64,000 nucleotides of DNA from Sulfobacillus thermosulfidooxidans (GTDB lineage: Bacteria; Bacillota; Sulfobacillia; Sulfobacillales; Sulfobacillaceae): the NCBI RefSeq assembly GCF_001280565.1, contig NZ_LGRO01000002.1, positions 124,001 to 188,000 of the forward strand, read 5' to 3'. Made by a program: the position numbers and the translations under genes. Below the pieces are notes generated by a model. The model saw only the letters and a list, made by a program, of their open reading frames with translations, did not search any database and was not told the DNA's origin. This document shows positions 46,337 to 55,187 of this stretch, one piece after another. Within the stretch, counting starts at the first letter, position 1. Every line of letters begins with the position of its first letter.

Positions 46337-47155
46337 TTATCCTGCCCCATTGGCTAACGATTTCTCGTATCGAATCCACTGCGCAAATTGCGCTGGCGAC
46401 ACCACTTTCAAGGGGGCTTCCATCCACGGATGACCCGGTCCACACACTTCAGCACATTGCACCCGCACCATGGGATTGACGCGGAAGGACGTAATCTTGG
46501 TGGGGGTCAGGTACTCATAGCGGGTTTCCCCGGGAATCACATCTTCTTTAATCCCAAAGGCCGGAATCCAAAAACTGTGAATCACATCGGCATATTGGTC
46601 GTAGGTGTGATAGGGGTCGTAGGACCGCAACACAAATTCTACGGGCTTGTTCACCGGCAGTTCCAACAGGTCTTGCCCGTTGGCATTCACCGTTTGGGTC
46701 AGCCCATATTGGGGATAACTGAAGATCCATTCCCACTGCCGGGCCGTGACATCCACAATTAAGTCGTGGGTGTTAGCCGCGGGTTCATCTAAGGCAAACA
46801 TTTGCTCCATGGCGGAGGTCGTCGGATGGAGGAAAAAGAGCAAGTTGATAATAATACTGCCCCCGACCCACGCCACCACAAACGCTTTGTTGTCCACCGC
46901 GAACCGGCGGTTCGCGGGTGGCATTTCGCCCCGTTTGGTGTGGAAGCGCACCATCGTAAAGAGCAAGAACAAGACGACAAACACAAAAATCGGGGTCAAC
47001 ACCACCAAGATGAAATTAAACGCCTGCAGTGCCAATTCCCCTTGGTTGGAGACAATGTAGTACATCGGGTTATGGTGAATCAGCACCCGGTCCCCAATCT
47101 CTCCCAACACACTGAAGACGACCCACAAGATCGTAAAGAGGACATTCTCTCCCAT
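46337..47155 (-). CDS. ctaC: Cytochrome c oxidase subunit II
   Basis: 272 aa, two N-terminal membrane helices, then a cupredoxin domain with the binuclear CuA site CAEVCGPGHPWM (C-x3-C-x3-H-x2-M). The aromatic electron-entry stretch RQWEWIFSYPQYG is present. No haem c domain, so it is not a caa3 fusion. Electrons probably come from the copper protein encoded upstream. Confidence 0.95.
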   Translation of the reverse strand: MGENVLFTILWVVFSVLGEIGDRVLIHHNPMYYIVSNQGELALQAFNFILVVLTPIFVFVVLFLLFTMVRFHTKRGEMPPANRRFAVDNKAFVVAWVGGSIIINLLFFLHPTTSAMEQMFALDEPAANTHDLIVDVTARQWEWIFSYPQYGLTQTVNANGQDLLELPVNKPVEFVLRSYDPYHTYDQYADVIHSFWIPAFGIKEDVIPGETRYEYLTPTKITSFRVNPMVRVQCAEVCGPGHPWMEAPLKVVSPAQFAQWIRYEKSLANGAG

Positions 47156-47179
47156 GACGGGCGTGCTCCTTTCTCAGCC

Positions 47180-47827
47180 TCAGGCCGGCAAAATCATGAC
47201 TTTTCCGCGCATGCCCGTGCGGTAGTGAATGTACTGTTGCACAAAGCAGCCATAATCCCAAATGCCCGGTTTGTTAGGCACGGTAAAGGAAATATGAATG
47301 CTGCCGCCGGGTTTCAACGTCGGACTAAAGTCACCACCAGTTTGGATGTTAAAGAGCGCCTTCGGCCCGTCATAGGTCACAATCGCTTTATTGGGCACGA
47401 AGTTATCGATGTTATAGGGATCACTTAAGGTCACGTGGACCCCATCCCAGAAATCGACGGCCCAGGCATCCGCCGGCAGATTGCCAAAGGCTTGGAAATA
47501 GGCTTCATTCACATGGCGGCCCATGGTCCATTCATGCCAGTGGGTATGACTTTGATTTTGGAAGATAATGTCCATCTGGTCGCCGACGCGCCAGGTCATG
47601 TAATTGGGAATGTAATAATAGTCGTACGCGTAAAGATGGACCGTTCCCGAACTCACGGGGGATCCAAACAGACCGCGGGCGGCATCCACCAGCGCTTGGC
47701 GGCCAAACAGGGTCACTGCACCGGCGACCCCTAAAGCGGCACTGCCCACGAGGAACTGACGGCGACTCCATTGTTGTTCTTCGGGAATCTCGGGTTCCAC
47801 CGGGGGGTCATTTGGTAATTTGTTCAC
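47180..47827 (-). CDS. Tat-exported cupredoxin
   Basis: 215 aa. The signal SRRQFLVGSAALGVAGAV has the twin Arg, so the protein is folded before export. The cupredoxin domain offers likely copper ligands: His in SHTHWHEW and the C-terminal Cys-x6-His-x4-Met in GCFVQQYIHYRTGM. It should carry electrons to subunit II. GTG start with GGAAGGAGG seven bases upstream. Probably plays the role of a periplasmic-side blue copper donor in iron or sulfur oxidation; inferred from operon context. Confidence 0.75.
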   Translation of the reverse strand: MNKLPNDPPVEPEIPEEQQWSRRQFLVGSAALGVAGAVTLFGRQALVDAARGLFGSPVSSGTVHLYAYDYYYIPNYMTWRVGDQMDIIFQNQSHTHWHEWTMGRHVNEAYFQAFGNLPADAWAVDFWDGVHVTLSDPYNIDNFVPNKAIVTYDGPKALFNIQTGGDFSPTLKPGGSIHISFTVPNKPGIWDYGCFVQQYIHYRTGMRGKVMILPA

Positions 47828-47878
47828 CCAAGTTCCTCCTTCCAATTTTCATCTTTACTGTCTCAAAGGCAGCGGCGA

Positions 47879-48391
47879 TCAGGACTGAAATGATGGCACG
47901 CCTGAAGGCACGACTTTTACGATATCCCACAAATCGCTCGTCGGCGTATTATGGGGATCGCCATTGAGCATATCGCCTAAGATAAACGTTCCGAGCTTCG
48001 AGGCCGTAAACGTATAGGACTGGCTTTGTCCCGGCAACAACCCGGCTGTAGGTGAAACAGCCACTTGAGAATAGGGCTCTCCGGCGCCTGGAAAGGCTAA
48101 ATGATGATGATGGTAGACCCCAATGGATTCCGGGATCGGGCCATTATTAATAAAGTCCATATTGACGTGGTAGCCTAAGGGGATCGTGATGATCAGCTGT
48201 CCTTGGGTAAACCCGTCAAACACATTCGCTTGTTGGGCACTCGAGTAGGTGCTTTCAATCTTTAAATCGACCGTCTTGGTTGCCGGATGGACAATCATCC
48301 ACTGCGAGGCATTGATGCTTTGTGTGCCGCAACCCGCTAAAGCCAATGCCAACACACCCAAAGCTGTCACCCCAGCCCATTTACTTTTCAC
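47879..48391 (-). CDS. Sulfocyanin-like lipoprotein lacking the type 1 copper ligands
   Basis: 170 aa. Lipobox ALALAGC at residues 15-21. The body follows the sulfocyanin pattern: FDGFTQGQLIITIPLGYHVNMDFIN and QSQSYTFTASKLGTFILGD. Where sulfocyanins have a His after Pro and later C-G-x-P-G-H...M, this protein has PES and LGDMLNGDPHNT; the only Cys is the lipidated one. A His-run (YHHHH) lies between. It is first in the oxidase operon. It may be a structural or metal-delivery subunit rather than an electron carrier. Confidence 0.7.
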   Translation of the reverse strand: MKSKWAGVTALGVLALALAGCGTQSINASQWMIVHPATKTVDLKIESTYSSAQQANVFDGFTQGQLIITIPLGYHVNMDFINNGPIPESIGVYHHHHLAFPGAGEPYSQVAVSPTAGLLPGQSQSYTFTASKLGTFILGDMLNGDPHNTPTSDLWDIVKVVPSGVPSFQS

Positions 48392-48468
48392 CGAACACCA
48401 TCCTTTCTCTCGGCACTAAAAGGACATACACTTGATGGGCGTAATCGTCGGTGGGAACGATACGTGTG

Positions 48469-48852
48469 TTATTTCGTTTCCGAAGCATCATTAAGTTCGG
48501 ATATATGAGCATGGGAGTACTTAACAACCTGAACGGGATCTAGCGTTATCAGGCCTGCATCCACCATTTCATCAAGAAGCGGGAGAAATTTATCAATGTC
48601 TTCTTTTGAGTCAACAATTTCCACAACAACGGGCGAATCCTCTGACAAATCCAGGAGATTAGCCGTATGAATTCGAGAGTTAGGCCCATAGCCTTCGAGT
48701 GCTCGAATCACGGTCGCACCTGCTAGGCCACTTTCTCTTGCCTTCAAAACAATCTGATGATATAACGGCTTGTGATGCCAATGCACATCTTCTCCAATCA
48801 TAATGCGAAGACGAATTCCATCACCTACTAAGGGTTTATGTGTGTGACGCAT
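48469..48852 (-). CDS. DUF190 (PII-like) protein under a fluoride riboswitch
   Basis: 127 aa. VGDGIRLRIMIGEDVHWHHKPLYHQIV, GLAGATVIRALEGYG and PVVVEIVDSKEDIDKFLPLLDEMV are DUF190 signatures. These trimeric PII-like proteins are often encoded beside the fluoride exporter crcB, and the leader carries a fluoride riboswitch, so a part in fluoride resistance is likely; molecular role unknown. No crcB is visible nearby. Confidence 0.9.
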   Translation of the reverse strand: MRHTHKPLVGDGIRLRIMIGEDVHWHHKPLYHQIVLKARESGLAGATVIRALEGYGPNSRIHTANLLDLSEDSPVVVEIVDSKEDIDKFLPLLDEMVDAGLITLDPVQVVKYSHAHISELNDASETK

Positions 48853-48950
48853 CGTCGATCAACACCCTTCAAAAGGACTCATTGCAGTTTTAATAAAAGA
48901 TCATCAGGAGGAAATCTTCTTGAGCATAAAGATTTATTTAAGGTAGCAGC

Positions 48951-49030
48951 ATAAAAAATAACACCTCCGTCTAAAGGCAGGTGTCATCAGCTTGATCTCA
49001 AGCGGTTGGATAGTGGTCAACACCATGACC
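48951..49030 (-). promoter_or_regulatory. Fluoride riboswitch A (before DUF190 gene)
   Basis: Minus strand: GGTCATGGTGTTGACC stem-loop, AACCGC, then GCTGATGACACCT, the crcB-motif core, with a GGTGT/ACACC pseudoknot. The 3' aptamer strand also forms a terminator hairpin (ACACCT/AGGTGT) followed by TATTTTTTAT. Ligand binding should prevent that hairpin and turn the gene on. Confidence 0.9.
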
Positions 49031-49553
49031 ATATTAAAGTTACGAGTTGAATTGTACTTCACAATACCATTACTTGACAACATATCATGAAATTTTTTTG
49101 TGCATAGCACAAAATACCTCTTATAATTACCTATATACCAAAAAGTTCAACTTGCTAAAGACCTCTCTAGGTTTTCCAAAAGGCCCCGAAATCGATTGGC
49201 AACAAGATATCATGCGTTATTCTTTAAATTCGACTTATTTCTCAATGAGACCTTACATCCCACATAGACCTCGCGGGCCCACACTGTTTGAGGAAAATTA
49301 CCGAGATAATCATAAGGTTGAAAGAAAGACATATCTTATCTTATCCCGCACATATAACGTTATTTACCAAAGATTGCCGCCAATAGCTATTTATGAGGGC
49401 TTGTTTCCAGAGAAATTTTGCTGAGCGCACGTGCGTACCCAGTTTCGTCATCAATTTGGGCTTGAGGGATTTTGATTCTGGGGCACGCACTATTCGCGCC
49501 AACACAGGTGGATGATGTGAGGTATTCTAAGAATCTGGAGAATATATGGAGAA
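49031..49553. other. AT-rich intergenic stretch
   Basis: Contains a 125-codon plus-strand frame (49047-49424) without ribosome site or protein-like composition and a second short plus-strand frame; neither is convincing. Presumably holds the promoter for the fluoride-controlled DUF190 transcript. Could be degraded gene remnants. Confidence 0.4.
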
Positions 49554-49748
49554 TTATTTGTGATGTTTGTCGGCAGTCATATCAGGAGGTTGAGAAGCGG
49601 GGCAAGAGGTGCAGTCCAGGTAAAGCGCTAGAGCCTCAACAATTAATGATTCTTCGTTTGTTCGCAAATCTTGAGCACAGGTAGCCAGTTTATTAGCCAA
49701 TTCATTCGTTATCGGAATATTCAATCTATAAGTTAAAGGGATAATCAC
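49554..49748 (-). CDS. Small ribbon-helix-helix-like protein
   Basis: 64 aa. The core LNIPITNELANKLATCAQDL plus SLIVEALALYL has the beta-helix-helix pattern of CopG/Arc DNA-binding proteins, often antitoxins or plasmid regulators. C-terminus is Cys/Pro-rich. GTG start with GGGAGG. No toxin gene is visible alongside. Confidence 0.6.
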   Translation of the reverse strand: MIIPLTYRLNIPITNELANKLATCAQDLRTNEESLIVEALALYLDCTSCPASQPPDMTADKHHK

Positions 49749-49914
49749 GCCTTGACCACCTCCCTATTGTCTTACAGGCTTCGCACGCAAAATATGGAAC
49801 CCTTACGAATTATGGACCATATCACACCAGAAGTATAGTCCAGACAAAAAATTTCTCGACAAAATATGCCCCTATTCGGCCATCTTTTGGGCATTTGCAC
49901 GGTTTCCCGAGCCA

Positions 49915-50406
49915 TTAAAGACTTGGCCCCCGAGGATATGAGGGCCAATCTTTAACGTGTTGGCTCAAAAAGCTCGCAGAACCGCAGGCAATAACGGTAA
50001 ACGGAAAGACCGAAAGCACAGGAAACCACGGAGTTGTTTTCACAAGTAAGGGAAATATTGCAAATGCGATGCCGGGAGGAAAAAATAAACCTAAAGGCGG
50101 TAACATCAAAAAAACAATAATACCTGCCAAGGCGGCAATCAAGGGACCATGAAACCATAGCGCTAACAAACTACCAACGGCTGCACTTAAAGTACCTCCA
50201 AGAATAATGGGTCCCGGTTGCGACACCGTTTGCTGCGGCAAAGCCACAATGAGGGTTAACGTGGCTCCAAATGGTGGCACTAGGAATGCAGTCAAATGCC
50301 ATGGCTGTTGATCTATCAGCCCAAACAAGCCAAGAATCACACCAAACCACACATACGTTTGCCATGGCAACCGAAAAGGATAACGCTGCCAAAACGCCTG
50401 TCTCAT
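49915..50406 (-). CDS. HPP-family membrane protein
   Basis: 163 aa with four membrane helices. VPPFGATLTLIVALP, GGTLSAAVGSLLALWF and LPPLGLFFPPGIAFAIFPLL fit the HPP family, some of which transport nitrite in cyanobacteria and plants. Transported substrate here unknown. Expressed in the same direction as the reductase upstream, 81 bases apart. Confidence 0.8.
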   Translation of the reverse strand: MRQAFWQRYPFRLPWQTYVWFGVILGLFGLIDQQPWHLTAFLVPPFGATLTLIVALPQQTVSQPGPIILGGTLSAAVGSLLALWFHGPLIAALAGIIVFLMLPPLGLFFPPGIAFAIFPLLVKTTPWFPVLSVFPFTVIACGSASFLSQHVKDWPSYPRGPSL

Positions 50407-50487
50407 AAATCCCTGGCCTCACATCTCAGTTTCCTCGCACGTCATAAAACGCCTTAATACAGTACTGAGGTTATGATAACTTCAATA

Positions 50488-51492
50488 TTACCGCTGCTTA
50501 TTTTTTAAGGTCGTGCTATGGGGCAATCCCGACACACCAGGATGTAAATAAGAACGAATTTGCGCCACAGCAATCCCCACTTCGCCAAATCCTGTCGCGA
50601 TCAATTTCACTTTCCCGGGATAGTAAACAGCATCGCCAACAGCCCATATCCCCGGCCGACTGGTCAGCATAGAATCCAATGAAACTTTAATGGTTGACCC
50701 TTTCAATTCAATTCCCCAACTCTTAACAGGACCTAAATCCGGATGAAATCCTAATCCTCCAATAATGGCGTCCACAGCCAGTTCACTAGGACCCTGTTCA
50801 TGGTGCTTCACACGCACTCCAGTAACTTGATGGTGTCCAAAGATTTCTTCGACTTCGGCGGGCGTAATTATCGAAATGTTCGGGGCTTCATGCATTTGCC
50901 GGACACTGTCTTCTTGCGCCCGAAACTCATTTCGTCGATGCACAATGCTGACTTTATGAGCTTTCTTGGACACAGCCAGCGCCCAATCAACGGCGGTATC
51001 TCCTCCCCCCACGACGAGAACGTGTTGCCCAGAAAACGTGTCCAATGGGGGGACAAAGTAGTGAAGTCCCTTACCTTCAAACATTTCGGCCCCTTGTGCA
51101 GGTAATCTGCGGGGGGTAAAAGATCCAATACCCACGGCTAATAAAATCGCCCGCGAATAATGCACTCCCCGTGTAGTATGCAAAAGAAAGTTTCCATCAT
51201 CCAAACTTTCCACGGCCTCCACCGATTCCTTTAACACCACTTCAGGATGCATGCGTTCCATTTGCGCAACCAAATTTAAGGCCAAATCCTTGGCAGCGAT
51301 TTCGGGGAAGCCTGCCACGTCATAAACCGGTTTTTCAGGATAAAGAGCATATAATTGTCCACCCAATTCGGGTAAACTTTCGATAATTTTGACTTTCATC
51401 CCATGCAAACTCGCCAAGGTGGCGCCAAATAGTCCCACGGGCCCTCCGCCGACGATTGTCACATCATATAAGTCCGTATGAACCGCCTCCAA
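50488..51492 (-). CDS. Ferredoxin/flavodoxin-NADP+ reductase (YumC/thioredoxin-reductase-like type)
   Basis: 334 aa, homodimeric class lacking the CxxC disulfide of TrxB. FAD site VTIVGGGPVGLFGATLASLHG, LGGQLYALYPEKPVYDVAGFPE, and NADPH site HVLVVGGGDTAVDWALAV. Likely partner is the seven-iron ferredoxin. Starts at TTG 51492; the site is weakly supported. Confidence 0.92.
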   Translation of the reverse strand: MEAVHTDLYDVTIVGGGPVGLFGATLASLHGMKVKIIESLPELGGQLYALYPEKPVYDVAGFPEIAAKDLALNLVAQMERMHPEVVLKESVEAVESLDDGNFLLHTTRGVHYSRAILLAVGIGSFTPRRLPAQGAEMFEGKGLHYFVPPLDTFSGQHVLVVGGGDTAVDWALAVSKKAHKVSIVHRRNEFRAQEDSVRQMHEAPNISIITPAEVEEIFGHHQVTGVRVKHHEQGPSELAVDAIIGGLGFHPDLGPVKSWGIELKGSTIKVSLDSMLTSRPGIWAVGDAVYYPGKVKLIATGFGEVGIAVAQIRSYLHPGVSGLPHSTTLKNKQR

Positions 51493-51889
51493 ATCATAAT
51501 TCTTGCGCTAGCCCGCGTCGATACCTATCTAAGTTATCAGTCATTATGGCCGGTTACAGGCTCACGGCAATGATCATCTTCTTTTAGCCGACTATAAGCT
51601 GATGATATCAAGGAGAGAATCAACTTGACACTTTAGTTTTTTAATGTAGCGGATTGGCCTCAGATTGGCAAGGGGATGATTTAGGCTTCTTTTGCCGCTT
51701 TCATAAAACCCTAGGTTGGTTTGGTTAAAAATGGATTTGTGAAAGAATTATCACGAGATATGTATCTCAAAAACTAAAACCATCAAAGCGGGCAATCCCG
51801 CAATTGCCCCAAGAGTAGTCCCATTAGCCTATGTAAAACAATTAAAACCGTTCTAATGGACTTATCCAAGATCGCTCATCGTTGAGCAA
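51493..51889. other. Intergenic stretch at the transposon right side
   Basis: About 400 bases, AT-rich, no protein-like frame. A short hairpin GCGGGCAATCCCGC occurs near 51787. The transposon end was not located exactly and may begin near 51880. Confidence 0.4.
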
Positions 51890-52029
51890 ATGATCAATCT
51901 TTTTGCCACCTTCCTGGTTCATTGTCCCGTCGCTTCTTAGGGCCGAAACCTCGCATCGAATGCAAGGTTCCTATGCCGGTCGTCCACGAGAGGGCACTCC
52001 CCAAGCGAGTCACCGAGCATGTCAGCGCA

Positions 52030-53217
52030 TTACGCCAACACGGATGGGCAGCCGCCCATCGAACTCTCGGCCACGGTTTGCAAATTGATCGCGGCATTGA
52101 TGTCCCGGTCGTGATGCATCCCACACGCTGGGCACGTCCATTCCCGCACCGACAAGGGCATCTGTGCCATGCGATATCCGCACGCGGAGCAGATCTTACT
52201 GCTCGGATACCAACGACTCACGACCACGACCGTCTTGCCTCGCTGCGCCGCTTTGTATTCCAGTTGCCGTCGAAACTCACCAAACCCCATGTCGGCGATG
52301 GCCCGCGCCAGCTTGTGATTTTTGAGCATTCCGGCCACATGGAGGTCTTCGATGGCCATGACATCGAAGCGGGCTACCAAATCGGTCGTCAGTTTGTGCA
52401 GGACATCGGCCCGGATATTCACAATCTGCGCATGGAGCCGAGCGAGACGCCGTTGCGTCTTGACCATGTTCTTCGACCAGGGAATGTGCATCCCTTTCGG
52501 AATCGGCTGCCCCGGCTGGAGTCCGGCGCGCGCCTTGGCAACCTCCATCTGACGGCTAAAATGCTGTTGCAATCGGCGAAGTTTCGCTTGTGCGGCGGCA
52601 TAGGCTTTCGGCCCGACGACTTTCTCCCCGGTGGATAGCGTGGCCAATGCCGAAACGCCCAGGTCCACCCCGACCACCGCTTGGTTTTCGCGGCGAATCC
52701 TGGGCGGATCGGGAATCTCAACGGTAACACTCAAGAACCACCGGTCGGCCGTACGGGACACGGTCCCTTCGATCACTCGTCCGAGAAAGCGTAAGGGTTC
52801 GCGCAAGCGAACCCAGCCGATGTGCGGCATCCGCACTTTGTGCCCTTGGATTGCAAACTGATCATTGCTCAGCGTAAAACGGTCATGACGGCCTTTCTTC
52901 TTAAAGGTCGGATAGTCCGCATGGCCATTCCAGAAATTCTTAAAGGCTTGGCCGAGGTGGATAATCGCCATCTGCGGAGCATTCTTGGTGACCTCCAACA
53001 TCCAGGGAAACTGCTCCCGCTTCATGGCGTTGAGTTGCTTGCGCAATGCCGGATCGGAGGGTTTTGACCCGGTCGGATCCGCTTTCCAGGCGTCGTATTG
53101 CCGCTGCCATTCGGTCAACGCCCAATTGTAAGCAAACCGCGCCGTGCCGGCGGCTTTGCGAAAGTACGTCTCCTGCGCATCGTTGGGATCGAGCGCAATT
53201 TTGTGGGCGAGAATCAT
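52030..53217 (-). CDS. tnpB: TnpB RNA-guided nuclease (IS607 type)
   Basis: 395 aa. RuvC residues are present: Asp in VVGVDLGVSALATLSTG, Glu in AIEDLHVAGML, and Asp in HHDRDINAAINL, with the zinc ribbon CSACGYRM and CPACGMH. Starts at ATG 53217 overlapping the tnpA stop by 4 bases. Frame intact, so the protein could still act as an RNA-guided endonuclease supporting element retention. Confidence 0.94.
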   Translation of the reverse strand: MILAHKIALDPNDAQETYFRKAAGTARFAYNWALTEWQRQYDAWKADPTGSKPSDPALRKQLNAMKREQFPWMLEVTKNAPQMAIIHLGQAFKNFWNGHADYPTFKKKGRHDRFTLSNDQFAIQGHKVRMPHIGWVRLREPLRFLGRVIEGTVSRTADRWFLSVTVEIPDPPRIRRENQAVVGVDLGVSALATLSTGEKVVGPKAYAAAQAKLRRLQQHFSRQMEVAKARAGLQPGQPIPKGMHIPWSKNMVKTQRRLARLHAQIVNIRADVLHKLTTDLVARFDVMAIEDLHVAGMLKNHKLARAIADMGFGEFRRQLEYKAAQRGKTVVVVSRWYPSSKICSACGYRMAQMPLSVREWTCPACGMHHDRDINAAINLQTVAESSMGGCPSVLA

Positions 53218-53828
53218 GACGACGCCTCCTCCACGGCGTGTTTCACGCCGTCTAACCATTTTGGGTTCTTCCGCGATCGATTCCCATCGAGTCGGGCCGA
53301 AAAGACCGTGATGATTTCCCAGACATCCTGCGCCCACTCTTCCTCAAAGGTCGTGTCTTCGCCTGGGTTGAGGATCACGACCTCGACTGGCTTCGCTTCA
53401 CAAATGGCGAACACCCGTTCCGCGCCAAAGCGCAGGAGGCGATCCTTGTGCGTCACGACCAGCCGACCGACCCGGTCGGCGAGGATGTCATTTAAGAGGC
53501 GTTTCAGGCCCTGCTTGTGGTCGTTCATTCCCGACCCGAGGTCGGCGATCACCTCAAAGGTCCAGCCTTGGCGAGCACAATAAAGCTCTCGCACTGGCTT
53601 TTGCCGGTCGAGATCGTCTTTCTGATCCTGACTCGACACCCGCGCCTAGGCTATGGTTTTGCGCAAGGCGGCGTGACGATGACACGGTTCGGGTCGTATC
53701 CGCGCTAAGTCATAACGCCGATAACCACCCGGTGTCCGTTCATCGGGCACCAACGTGCCTTCGCGTTCCCATCGCCGTAAGGTAGATGGGGTCACGCCCA
53801 AAAATTCGGTGGCTTCTCGAATGCCCAC
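53214..53828 (-). pseudogene. tnpA: IS607 TnpA serine recombinase with in-frame amber codon
   Basis: N-terminal MerR-type HTH (REATEFLGVTPSTLRRWERE, RTPGGYRRYDL) ends at TAG 53646-53648. The same frame continues into the recombinase domain: ARVSSQDQKDDLDRQ, DLGSGMNDHKQGLKRLL, RLVVTHKDRLLRFG and TVFSARLDGNRSRKN. Family members read AYARVSS here, so TAY became TAG. The HTH may be made alone, or a restart at GTG 53639 yields a recombinase lacking its HTH. Catalytic Ser is retained. Confidence 0.85.
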
Positions 53829-53897
53829 AAGTTTTCGATTCAGACTCTAATTTTACAATGAAGAATAACCATAGACAAAGTTTTAAGCAACTGTTAA

Positions 53898-53941
53898 AAC
53901 CCCTTCACTGGCCATAGTTTTTACCGGTGAAAGGGTTCTCA
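53898..53941 (-). terminator. Terminator of the fluoride-controlled enolase-like operon
   Basis: Minus strand CCCTTTCACCGG pairs with CCAGTGAAGGGG, followed by TTTT; 60 bases past the HAD stop. It shows the transposon inserted downstream of the operon, not within it. Confidence 0.75.
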
Positions 53942-53999
53942 AATCGCACGTTGATTGTCCCACTTATATCGGCAGAGCTAGAAAAGCGCGCTGGAGGCT

Positions 54000-54458
54000 T
54001 TATATCCGTAACGTAGCAATGATTTTTTTGGGATTTAATAGCAGATCAAGAGCAACATAAATATTCGGTACAAAAATATCGGCAACTTGGAGTACTTTCG
54101 CGGCCGTTCCCTCGGGACCGCCTGTCACAATGGACAAATCAGCCCGAGTAAACATTTCGTAATCATTCCAACCGTTTCCTACGGCGACGACACCCCCAAC
54201 CAGTTGTTCAACAAACCGTGCCTTGTCTTTACCGGTTTTCACAACTTCTACTCGAACAGGCAACGCTTTGAGTGCATTATGAGCCGAGCCGAATGAATCC
54301 GCCGTTAAAATGACACAGGGAAGCAAATTTGAAACACGAAACAGCAGGGGGCCTAAATCGGGTAACAAATCGCCTCCATTGGCTAACGTACCATTAAAAT
54401 CAAAAACGGCATGGGCGAGCTGTAGTTCGCCTTGTCCAGGAATATCAATAGTATACAT
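54000..54458 (-). CDS. HAD-family hydrolase, soluble P-type-ATPase-like (COG4087-like)
   Basis: 152 aa. AVFDFNGTLANGGDL (nucleophile), PCVILTADSFG, KTGKDKARFVEQL and VVAVGNGWNDYEMF match the phosphorylation domain of P-type ATPases without transmembrane parts. Third gene of the fluoride-riboswitch operon, 66 bases after the Cys-rich gene, with AGGAGAGGG ribosome site. May be a small phosphatase protected from or responding to fluoride; inference. Confidence 0.8.
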   Translation of the reverse strand: MYTIDIPGQGELQLAHAVFDFNGTLANGGDLLPDLGPLLFRVSNLLPCVILTADSFGSAHNALKALPVRVEVVKTGKDKARFVEQLVGGVVAVGNGWNDYEMFTRADLSIVTGGPEGTAAKVLQVADIFVPNIYVALDLLLNPKKIIATLRI

Positions 54459-54524
54459 CGAAACACCCTCTCCTATTTTTCCATTAAGGGATAATTCCTA
54501 TCAATGCCATGTGTTCAGGGAACA

Positions 54525-55187
54525 TTAGGATATCCTCGCATCATTGGGATGGTGACCCGCCCCTGTCTCTTGACACCTCATCAGGGTATCGGCCAAGGAT
54601 GGCGATAAAAATTGACCAGGGGCGATTATCACCCGGCAATAGCGGGTCAGCCAGGTATGCCACCAACCTTTATGCTGCCACTTCTTGGCGAGAAATGGTT
54701 TCCAGCATCCTTTAATCTCGACAAGATCTTGATAATGCGCATAACATACCGAAAAACGTAAGGCTTGGCGAGCACGAGCCATTTGAACAAGGTATCGACT
54801 AAATCGTAACAACAACGCCTTTTCAAAGTGGCATGCGGAGCAAGACGTGTAATCGCCAAAACGGAGAGCAGCAAGAATGTGCGGTACAGGGTGATTCACA
54901 GCGTTAAACGACAAAGAATCTGCCCACTGGCATAAATCCATGATATGGCGCGGACACAATGTGCCATCGTTTTTCATACCACCACAGTCAAATCTCGTCA
55001 AAAGTTCTTGAAAATGTGTAGCGAGTCCTCTTTGGTGACCCACACATAACACACAGTGATTATCGTCCAAAGCACTTAAAAATAATCGATCCCATTTGGA
55101 AGCCACGGTCGTTGGATAAGAATCTTTTCCCCATAACGGTCTGCCCCAAATTTTCCTGAATTTAGAAGACATATCTCTTTTGCTCAT
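54525..55187 (-). CDS. Cys/His-rich protein of unknown function in fluoride operon
   Basis: 220 aa, not recognised. Possible metal sites: CVLC near the N-terminus, GTLCPRH, CSAC (SCSACHFEK), and further Cys/His. Basic, no signal peptide. Its ATG at 55187 overlaps the enolase-like stop by 4 bases (ATGA), so translation is coupled. Possibly a zinc-binding partner of the enolase-like protein; unproven. Confidence 0.65.
   Translation of the reverse strand: MSKRDMSSKFRKIWGRPLWGKDSYPTTVASKWDRLFLSALDDNHCVLCVGHQRGLATHFQELLTRFDCGGMKNDGTLCPRHIMDLCQWADSLSFNAVNHPVPHILAALRFGDYTSCSACHFEKALLLRFSRYLVQMARARQALRFSVCYAHYQDLVEIKGCWKPFLAKKWQHKGWWHTWLTRYCRVIIAPGQFLSPSLADTLMRCQETGAGHHPNDARIS

Larger units (their letters stand above)
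51880..53850 (-). mobile_element. IS607-family insertion sequence (serine recombinase + TnpB)
   Basis: Contains tnpA (HTH plus serine recombinase) and tnpB overlapping by ATGA. IS607 elements lack terminal inverted repeats, so ends are estimated: left end just beyond tnpA near 53850, right end beyond tnpB near 51880, where the element's guide (omega) RNA would be encoded. It lies between the reductase gene and the terminator of the fluoride operon. Base composition is GC-richer than the flanks. Confidence 0.8.

Noticed and set aside
49047..49424. 125-codon plus-strand open frame
   Set aside because: No ribosome site, aromatic-rich low-quality translation, AT-rich intergenic setting; looks accidental.
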